A DNA stretch of 13,394 nucleotides from Planctomycetota bacterium (lineage in GTDB: Bacteria > Planctomycetota > Phycisphaerae > Sedimentisphaerales > SM23-30), in contig JAKJEP010000056.1 of assembly GCA_022705365.1 (NCBI GenBank), positions 1 through 13,394 of the forward strand. The letters run 5' to 3'. The position numbers and the translations under genes are program-made. This document shows, piece after piece, positions 5,729 to 12,600 of this stretch; position 1 is the first letter of the stretch; every line of letters starts with the position of its first letter. The notes below the pieces were generated by a model. The model did no database searches. It was not told where the DNA came from and saw only the letters and a program-made list of their open reading frames with translations.

Positions 5729-6934
5729 CTATTTCACCTCAAGGAGGGAATTGTATTCCCCGAAAGGATTGATCGAGACTCGTTTGTTATACGGGTCCGG
5801 CTGCCAGCGGCCGTCCACCACATACCTATACTGATAGGTCCCCCCGTTGAGCGGCAGTTCAATCTCCCAGCGTCCGTCCTCGTCGGCCTTCAGCAGCGGG
5901 GTTTGCTCCGGCTGCCAGTTGTTAAAATCCCCCGCCAGTTGCACCTGGTCGGCCTTGGGATACAGCGCCGCAAATTTGACTTTCCCCGGTTCTTCCCGAA
6001 TACCATAAAACTCATTGATTCGGGCTTCCACCGACTGCGGAGCTTTGTTCCGAAAGGCCGGCTCTTCTCCCAGCACCTCCCGCGATTCCGCCAGCAACTC
6101 ATCGGCCGTCTTGCTGATGGCCTGCAACTGCTCTTCGATCGACAGCTCCGGTTTCACCTGCATCTGTGCCGCACCGACGGCCACTTCCTCCGCCAGTCTC
6201 AAAAAGTCCTGCATCCCTTTGCTGCTGGGATCATATTCCGAAATCGGCTGGCCAAAACTCGATGCCTCTTTCAGCTTGGTGTTGAAATTGATAATCGTTT
6301 TATACATCATGGTACTGTGATGCTTTTTCAGCTCATTCAGCACCTCCCGCGCCAGCTTGGTCCGGACATCATACATGCTCGCCAGCACCCGGATGATAAT
6401 GCTCTGCTGGCATTGTTTCTTTAATACGTGCAGGGTTTCCAGTTGTTTCGTTAGCCCATGCAGCGAAAAATACCCCGTTTCCACCGGTATCAGCACCTCG
6501 TCAGCGGCTCGCAGGGCATTAAACGTCAGCAATCCCACACTGGGCGGGCAGTCAATTATTACAAACTCATAATCAGACGCATCGTGGCTTAGCACTTCCA
6601 CCAGCCGGTCTTCCCGGCGATCCTGCCCGGCCAACTGCGGTTCCAGGGCCGCCAGCTCGATCCCCGAAGGGGCCAGATCGAAATTCTTCGATATCTGCCA
6701 CACAATATGCTTCAATTCCATTCGATTCTCATCATAGGACGTGATAAGTACGTCATAAATGTTCTTTTCAATCTGATCTTCCGGCACCGCCAGTCCCACC
6801 GCACAATGCGACTGCGGATCCATGTCCACCAGCAACGTCCGGCGTCCACTCACTGCCAGGCAGGCCGCCAGATTCGTAGCAACCGTAGTCTTACCGCAAC
6901 CCCCCTTCTGATTGATTACCGATATGCAATACAT
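5729..6934 (-). CDS. ParA/Soj-family ATPase fused to a CBM48 (AMPK-beta type) glycogen-binding domain
   Basis: ParA ATPases dimerise with ATP and position plasmids, chromosomes or large protein assemblies. Residues 1-255 are a complete, apparently active ParA: deviant Walker A KGGCGKTT (10-17) with signature Lys10 and Lys15, VDMDP (36-40), Walker B FVIIDCPP (124-131), then the usual PVETGYFSLHGL segment. A helical linker (about 262-312) follows. Residues 317-401 are a carbohydrate-binding module like that of AMPK-beta: QLAGDFNNW (332-340), QYRYVVDGRW (368-377), and a final NSLLEVK. Trp340, Arg370, Trp377 and Asn395 align with AMPK-beta residues known to bind glycogen (Trp, Lys, Trp, Asn). The frame is continuous, so the fusion is genuine unless the assembly is wrong. 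GAGG lies 6 nt before the start. No ParB gene or parS site is visible. It forms an operon with the pseudo-MinD gene. Confidence 0.93.
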   Translation of the reverse strand: MYCISVINQKGGCGKTTVATNLAACLAVSGRRTLLVDMDPQSHCAVGLAVPEDQIEKNIYDVLITSYDENRMELKHIVWQISKNFDLAPSGIELAALEPQLAGQDRREDRLVEVLSHDASDYEFVIIDCPPSVGLLTFNALRAADEVLIPVETGYFSLHGLTKQLETLHVLKKQCQQSIIIRVLASMYDVRTKLAREVLNELKKHHSTMMYKTIINFNTKLKEASSFGQPISEYDPSSKGMQDFLRLAEEVAVGAAQMQVKPELSIEEQLQAISKTADELLAESREVLGEEPAFRNKAPQSVEARINEFYGIREEPGKVKFAALYPKADQVQLAGDFNNWQPEQTPLLKADEDGRWEIELPLNGGTYQYRYVVDGRWQPDPYNKRVSINPFGEYNSLLEVK

Positions 6935-7467
6935 CCTATACCTCGATTCTCATGGACGGTGAACAACTTTCCCAATTTATCTCTAGTTCATATGCGATTT
7001 ATTCGCAATCCTCATCCCCGGCTCGATAAATAACTCTTTGCCAGTTAAGGCCCATATGGCTTTTTTCGGTTATAAGACCAGAAAAACTTTATTTTTTTAT
7101 CGGACGGCGGCATTTTTAGCCATTTATCAGTATTGATAGATAAGATTTGCCCCTTCCCGATTTCTATCGATTTTGTAATAAACAGGGAAAAATAATGTAA
7201 GTTATTGCATTATCCGCAATTATATGATATCTGACAACCGCCCCTCACCAACTGCTTCCAGCTTTCTGGTTTTTTTGGCTGTAACTGGCATTTTGTGGGA
7301 AAATGCCAGCATCCACCATCTTCAATATTCCTGGAAACCCATTCCCGACCCTGGCTTAGCCAGAGCACGAAGGCTCGACCAACCTCAAGCCGCACTCACC
7401 CGCCACCCTCTTTTTACCCGTAATGCTACCCGATCCCCATCATCACCCGGGCAATCCCTGACAATCC
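6935..7467. other. Intergenic region upstream of parA-CBM48
   Basis: 533 nt lie between the ATPase start and the lipoprotein stop, both genes on the minus strand. It is AT-rich, especially 7060-7230, with several short inverted repeats (TATCA/TGATA near 7127; ATTGC/GCAAT at 7204-7220) and the strong hairpin at 7285-7309. No convincing promoter for the ATPase can be read, and no credible gene is present. The length would allow a small RNA or a regulatory leader. Confidence 0.5.
7285..7309. repeat. Perfect 10-bp stem-loop
   Basis: CTGGCATTTT (7285-7294) and AAAATGCCAG (7300-7309) pair perfectly around loop GTGGG. It lies about 160 nt beyond the lipoprotein stop codon. Neither strand shows a T-run right after the stem, so it is not a plain intrinsic terminator. 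It could be a transcript 3'-end structure, a protein-binding site or part of a small RNA. Confidence 0.7.
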
Positions 7468-7677
7468 TTACTCGGTATAGATATGCCACCGTGTCAACTG
7501 GCTGGGCTTATCCAGCAGCAGAATATTGTCTATATCTTCATTGAACATCATCCGGTTCAGATTCGATATCCGGCTGTATTTGCGGCTTTGCTCTTCCGGT
7601 GTAGTGGTTAACGTCTGGCAGCCGCCGATAATCACTACTAGGGATGCCAGTACAGTCGCGATGGTTACCTTCAACAT
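7468..7677 (-). CDS. Small lipoprotein, 69 residues
   Basis: Residues 1-19 are a lipoprotein signal peptide (MLKV, then a hydrophobic core) ending in the lipobox IGGC with Cys20 as the lipidation site. Residues 28-42 are polar and probably helical (PEEQSRKYSRISNLN). The C-terminus is more hydrophobic and aromatic: DIDNILLLDKPSQLTRWHI. The start has AGAGG about 5 nt upstream, and a near-consensus promoter lies about 110 nt upstream. From memory, planctomycete genomes carry small lipoproteins ending in a similar D-x-PS-x-LT-x-WH pattern; that link is unverified. It stands alone as a transcription unit, separated by more than 300 nt from both neighbours. Function unknown; the final location is a membrane facing the periplasm. 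Confidence 0.83.
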   Translation of the reverse strand: MLKVTIATVLASLVVIIGGCQTLTTTPEEQSRKYSRISNLNRMMFNEDIDNILLLDKPSQLTRWHIYTE

Positions 7678-7783
7678 AAATACCTCTTTAATTACATTCT
7701 TCTACGGTTTATACGTTCGGTTAGCATATTTACACGCTTCAGGCCTGCCTCATGAACCACCCAGGCACGCGGGTATAACATGT

Positions 7784-7812
7784 ATTCTAAATGCTCCCTC
7801 CCCACCTGTCAA
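7784..7812 (-). promoter_or_regulatory. Sigma-70-type promoter of the small lipoprotein
   Basis: On the minus strand TTGACA (7812-7807), a 17-nt spacer and TAGAAT (7789-7784). Transcription would begin near 7777, giving a leader of about 100 nt before the start at 7677, longer than at the other promoters here. Confidence 0.75.
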
Positions 7813-8057
7813 CCGGGAAAATTTCTTCCCTGAATCACCCCGGCTGCCTCCGTCTTTCTTTTTATTCCCTTCTCTATCAGGCAAAAACCTGCTCTCCCAT
7901 AAAACCGCTTATAACCACTTGTATTACAATATCTTACCACCATACTCACCCAGCCAAACCGTCTCGCCCCTTTCCCCATACTTCTTTCCAGCTATTTGGC
8001 CACCTGCTAACGGATTAACTTTTTACCAATGAATATGGAATTACTACTGAACAAAAC
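7813..8057. other. Intergenic region between lipoprotein promoter and WalJ-like gene
   Basis: Noticeably C/T-rich on the plus strand. No ORF with a ribosome binding site and no clear terminator for the minus-strand gene ending at 8058 could be found. Confidence 0.5.
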
Positions 8058-8819
8058 CTATTCAATTTCAAACATTGTGCTGCGATCATATCGCGAGGCC
8101 ACCCGGATGGGAAAACTTTCGGAAACAATCTCCTGAAAGGTTTGCTGGGCTATATTCGGATGATTGTTATGTTCGCTCAGATGCGACAGAATCACCAGCT
8201 TGATCCGGGAGCCGCAATCGCGAATCATTTGGGCCGCTTCCCCATTGGAAATGTGCCCGCCCGCACCGGCAATCCGCCGCTGAAGCCACAACGGGTAAGG
8301 TCCCTGCGCCAGCATTTGCGGGTCATAATTGCTTTCCAGGTACAGACCGTCCAGATCGCAGATCCACTCTTCAATCCCGGCGAAACGATGCCCCAGATCG
8401 GTAAAAATGCCCAGCTTTTTCCTTTTGTGCTGAATCACAAAAGCCACCCCTTCCCGCCCGTCATGAGGGGTGGGAATCGTGGTAACGCGGGTATTTCCGA
8501 ATTGCAAAACCTCACCCCCGCTAAAACAGCTCACCTGATCCACCTGGCCCATGCCGCTTTTTGACGCCTGCCAGGAACCATGCGTAATATAAATCGGCAG
8601 GCGAAACTTTCGCTGAAAAACACCCGCACTCCGGACATGATCCGTATGATTATGGCTGATAATCAGGGCCTGCACATCCCGGATATCCCGCCCGTTTTGC
8701 TCCAGACGCAACCGGGCTGTCGAACCGCTGATCCCCGCATCAAAAAGAAGCCGGGTATCTTCCGTTTCTACATAGATGCAGTTGCCATTCGAACCGCTTT
8801 GCAGGGAACAGGTCAGCAT
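8058..8819 (-). CDS. WalJ/YycJ-family metallo-beta-lactamase-fold hydrolase
   Basis: A 253-residue cytoplasmic protein of the MBL fold, closest to Gram-positive WalJ (YycJ), a nuclease-like protein tied to cell-wall signalling and DNA damage; its reaction is not firmly established. Diagnostic motifs are in order: SGSNGNC (8-14), the metal-binding SHNHTDH (55-61; His56, His58, Asp60, His61), PTPHDGREG (116-124), FTDLGH (139-144), LESNYD (161-166), AGGHISNGEAA (186-196) and LSHLSEHNNHP (211-221). The last three are typical of WalJ and separate it from RNase Z and glyoxalase II. Its ATG is 6 nt after the yebC stop with a poor ribosome binding site, so translation is probably coupled. The family's two-component partners WalK/WalR are not in the window. 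Confidence 0.9.
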   Translation of the reverse strand: MLTCSLQSGSNGNCIYVETEDTRLLFDAGISGSTARLRLEQNGRDIRDVQALIISHNHTDHVRSAGVFQRKFRLPIYITHGSWQASKSGMGQVDQVSCFSGGEVLQFGNTRVTTIPTPHDGREGVAFVIQHKRKKLGIFTDLGHRFAGIEEWICDLDGLYLESNYDPQMLAQGPYPLWLQRRIAGAGGHISNGEAAQMIRDCGSRIKLVILSHLSEHNNHPNIAQQTFQEIVSESFPIRVASRYDRSTMFEIE

Positions 8820-8825
8820 CCGTGT

Positions 8826-9575
8826 TTAACCGCCTAACTTGGCTGCAATCTCCGCCGGAATATCAAAATTGGCATACACATTCTGGACATCTTCATGATC
8901 TTCCAGTTCTTCCATCAGCGCCAGGATCTTGCGGGCGCATTCTTCGTTCAGAGTGATGCTGGTGGAAGGCACCTGGGAAATTTCCGCCAACTCCGTGGGG
9001 ATATTCCTGGCGGCCAGGGCTTCCTTGACCGGCTGGAAGGATTCCACCGAACAGGTAATTTCAAACGTATCGTCCACCCGCTTCACATCGTCCGCGCCGG
9101 CTTCCAGTGCCAGCTCCATCAGGCTTTCCTCGCTGGCAGCCTCTTCTTTAATGCTGAAATACCCCTTTTTGCTGAACATCCACGCCACGCAGTTGGAAGC
9201 GCCCAGGGTTCCGCCCCGGCTGTCAAAAATCTTCCGCAATTCCGAGGCCGTTCGGTTGCGGTTATCCGTCAGCACCTGGCACATGATCGCTACCCCATTG
9301 ATCCCATACCCTTCATAAACGATTTCTTCATAATTTACACCATCGAGTTCACCCGTTCCTTTTTTAATGGCTTTTTCAATGGTGTCTTTGGGCATATTGC
9401 CCTCTTTGGCTTTATCAATGGCATAACGGAGAGATAGATTGGCGGCTGGATCGCCCCCCCCGGCTTTGGCGGCAACAATGATATTCCGTGCCAGCTTGCT
9501 CCAAAGCTTGCCTCGTTTGGCGTCAATAGCAGCCTTTTTATGTTTAATCCCGGCCCAATGCGAATGTCCTGACAT
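8826..9575 (-). CDS. yebC: YebC/PmpR (TACO1) family protein
   Basis: A 249-residue protein, the standard family length. The family was long annotated as transcription regulators (PmpR). More recent work on YebC/TACO1 points to a translation factor that relieves ribosome stalling at proline stretches. The N-terminus MSGHSHWAGIKHKKAAIDAK matches the family signature, followed by KLWSKLARNI. DNRNRT (104-109) and the GGTLG segment (121-125) are further hallmarks, and the acidic C-terminal EELEDHEDVQNVYANFDI closes the domain. GGAG lies 7 nt before the start. It is the first gene of a two-gene operon with the WalJ-like gene. Confidence 0.96.
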   Translation of the reverse strand: MSGHSHWAGIKHKKAAIDAKRGKLWSKLARNIIVAAKAGGGDPAANLSLRYAIDKAKEGNMPKDTIEKAIKKGTGELDGVNYEEIVYEGYGINGVAIMCQVLTDNRNRTASELRKIFDSRGGTLGASNCVAWMFSKKGYFSIKEEAASEESLMELALEAGADDVKRVDDTFEITCSVESFQPVKEALAARNIPTELAEISQVPSTSITLNEECARKILALMEELEDHEDVQNVYANFDIPAEIAAKLGG

Positions 9576-9633
9576 ACGTTTACTCCGTTTTCCAATACTA
9601 ATTAATTACTACGCTTAACCAAAGTTACACAAA

Positions 9634-9648
9634 CCGGTATTATACCGG
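9634..9648. promoter_or_regulatory. Palindrome over the yebC -10 box
   Basis: CCGGTATAATACCGG is a perfect inverted repeat (7 nt each side of a central base), and the minus-strand -10 box TATAAT is its core. A dimeric repressor binding here would block the promoter. As RNA it could fold into CCGGT/ACCGG with a 5-nt loop followed by TTTGTG, so a weak terminator for the upstream TPR gene is the alternative reading. Confidence 0.6.
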
Positions 9649-9667
9649 CGACAAATTCAATCGCCAA
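9639..9667 (-). promoter_or_regulatory. Promoter of yebC
   Basis: On the minus strand TTGGCG (9667-9662), a 17-nt spacer and a perfect TATAAT (9644-9639). The -35 box lies inside the last codons of the TPR gene. Transcription would start near 9632, about 57 nt before the yebC start codon. Confidence 0.65.
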
Positions 9668-12600
9668 TAGGCTGGTTTGCAAACAATACCGAAATATCCG
9701 GTGGAACCCCCTCCTGCAATTGCTGTAACTTCTTTTCCAGCAATATTTTATTGTCTTCCAAATACCTCTCCGTCAAGATCCGGGATTTCACATCCTCCAG
9801 TGCCATCTGCCAATAAACCGCCGCTTCTTTTTCGCGATTCAGTCGATACAGGGTATCTCCCAAATGGTCCAGCACTTCCGAATCCACACGCACCATGCGG
9901 GCGGCAGACTGGTACAGAAATTCCAATGCCTTTTCAAACTGACCCTGTTTATAATACCACCACCCCATACTGTCCAGTGTGGGAGCCGACAGCGGATCCA
10001 CCTCCAGCGATTCCCTCACCAGCCGGCCGGCCCGCTCCAGATCATAATGCTCTTCAATCATCAAGTAGCCCAGATTGTTTTTTATATCCGCTTCCTCCGG
10101 ATTTTGCCGCTGAATTTCCTCCAGCAATGCAATCGCTTCGCTCGTTCGCCCCGCCCGCTGGAGATAAATACTGTATTCCAGCCGCATCTCAATATTTTGC
10201 GGATCCTTTTCCAGGATCGGCTGCAGCAGCTCGATGGCCCGTTCCGTTTGCCCCAGGGCCGCATAAATTTTAACCTTCATATACTGCACCGCCAGCGCAT
10301 TTTCCTCATTGGCTCGTTCCTCAAGAAGAGAAATGGCTGCCTCGGGTTTTCCGCGGGCAATCTCCAGTTTGAGCTGTGCCTCGAGCCACCCCTCGGATGA
10401 AGAACTCGACTGCCGGATCTTCCCGATCACCTTCTCCGCCTCCTCCAGATTCCCCGCTTCCAGCCAGAGATCCGCCAGCTGCAGCAGATAAGACTCCCTC
10501 TCCGGTTCCGCCTCCATGCTCTTGCCGATCTCCGCGGCTGCCGCCTCATACTCCCCCGCGCGCCGCAGCGTTACAATCAGCAGCCGTTTCCGCTCCTTCG
10601 CTTCGGGCTGGTCCGCCGCCCATTGCCGCACCCCTTCGATCGCTTCTTCGTTCCGCCCGCTTTCGATCCGGGTAATCGCCCGGCTAAGATGAAACGCCAT
10701 CTCGTCCGGCTTTTCCGTAAGCAGATCCTGCAAGATCTCCAGACTTTCTGCATACCGCAGACGAACATTCAGGGATTGGAGCAGATGCAGGGCAACACTG
10801 GGTTCGGCCGGCGGACCCAAACGATAATACCGGATCACCTCCTGCCCCGCCCATTCAAAGTCACCCGTCTCGATGATCGCCCACAGCAGGCTTTCCGTAA
10901 CCTTGCGGCCGATGTCATCCGCTTCCTTTCGCTCTTCCGCCGTAAGCTCCCCCGCCTCGCCGGCGGCCTGGGCTTCCTGTTGCCACTGCTGGAATAATTC
11001 CACCGCCTGCGAATAGTGCCGGGTTATCATAAACAACCGCACGGCCTCGTTGTGCAGCAGCCGGATGGCCGCTAGCAACCTGTTATCCGGCCCCATGCCA
11101 GCCGGTTCCGTCTCCACCGGTAGAATCGTATTCGACGGGATATCCGTTTCGGATGGCTTTGGCTGCCAGGGTTTTCCCCGAACCGCCTGTACCAGTACAT
11201 CCAGAGCCTGCTGATATTTCCCCGCCTGCCGCATGGCTTGCAGAACGGCAACCAGCGATTGCACCTGGTCCGGCCGGAGCTGCCAGATTTGATAGCGAAG
11301 CTCCGCCGCCGCTTCCCGATGGCCGGCTTTTTCCTGGAGTTCCGCTGCCGCCTTCAGCACCTCTTCATCATCCGGATAAAAAACCCGGACTCTCTCAATT
11401 TCCAGAACCGCCCGGTCATACTGCTGCTCTGCCGCATACAAACCGCTGAGCAGGAGACCGGCTATCCGCCCTTCCGGATATTCACGGGTGAAATCCTCCA
11501 GCGTACGCAGTACCTCCTGCCCGGCGCCGGTTGCCTTTCGCGCCGAAAGAGGATGCCCCCGCTGGTCCGCACTGGTTTTGTACTCCATCCAGCGGGTCAG
11601 CATTTCCCGTGTCCGTTTCTCCGCCCGCAGCCGCATCTGTGGATCTATCTGCTTCTGAACACTCCAGTCCGCATACAATTTCAGCAACTGCCGGTACACC
11701 TCTTCCCGCCCCGGCCAGTTGTTCAGCACCCGCAGCAGAACTTCTTCCGCCTGCGAATGCTCCATCTGTTTATATAACACCTCCCCCAGCGCCAGATATG
11801 CATCCACATCCTCCGGCTGCAGGGCGATCAGCTCCCGATACTTTTCTTCCGCCCGGTCAAACTGCCCCAAACCGCTATACGCGCGGGCAACCTGCGAAAT
11901 CAGCCGTGGTTCCGAAACTCCATTTTCCCCGGCCCATTGTAGTATCTCGTCGTATTTCTTACTGCGCAGCAGCAGTTCCACCAGATGAATCCGGCCTTCC
12001 AGAAATTCCGGTTTTTGATCTATGGCCTGCCGGTAATATTTCTCCGCCGCTTCGGCGTCCCCCGACTCCTCCAGCAAATGCCCGATTAAAAAACTGCTCC
12101 CAAAAGGAATGGCAGAATCAACCGTTGTCCCCCAGCGTTTGATTTGCTCATCCAGCTCGGGTATATTGGCCTGAATGATATCGATCTCCGCTAGAATAGC
12201 CGCGTGAGATGCTGGATGTAGCTCCAGTACCTGGCCGTAATGGGTAATCATTTCCTGCCAGCGAAGTTCCTGCCCGTCCAGCCGCGCCATATCGAAATAA
12301 ACCCGTTCCGTCTCGTCACTTTGCTGCAAAAGCGAAGTTAGAATTTCCCGGGCTTTTTGTTTCTCCCCGCACAAAATCAAACCCGCCGCATACTCACGCG
12401 CCGACAAAAGCCCCTTCCCGCGCCCCGGCGGCCGGTACCACCCTTCCAGCTCCGCCGGATAGGAATCCTGCTTCGACATCTCGCCGCAGGCCTCATAAAA
12501 AAGATCCAGAACCTCTTCCTTCTCCTCCACGATGGTCAGCAAGTAGCGGCAAAACAGGGATACCTGGCTGTAGCGCTGCCGGATCGGCTTTCGCTGCTTG

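Noticed and set aside
7047..7066. Plus-strand hairpin AAGGCC-CATAT-GGCTTT followed by T
   Set aside because: It looks like an intrinsic terminator, but no plus-strand gene precedes it, and on the minus strand it would lie in the leader of the ATPase gene.
7258..7276. CCAG/CTGG stem followed by seven T on the plus strand
   Set aside because: The stem is only 4 bp and there is no plus-strand gene upstream to terminate.
7210..7395. Minus-strand ORF of 61 codons
   Set aside because: No ribosome binding site, and it contains the 10-bp hairpin; the product resembles nothing known.
6935..7467. Possible parS-type or replication-origin sites near the ParA gene
   Set aside because: I found no repeated 16-nt palindrome resembling parS and no cluster of DnaA boxes; the inverted repeats present are short and unlike one another.
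7526..8032. Plus-strand ORF of 168 codons over the lipoprotein gene and its upstream region
   Set aside because: It is antisense to a well-supported lipoprotein and its promoter; the Pro/Ser-rich product reflects C/T-rich intergenic DNA.
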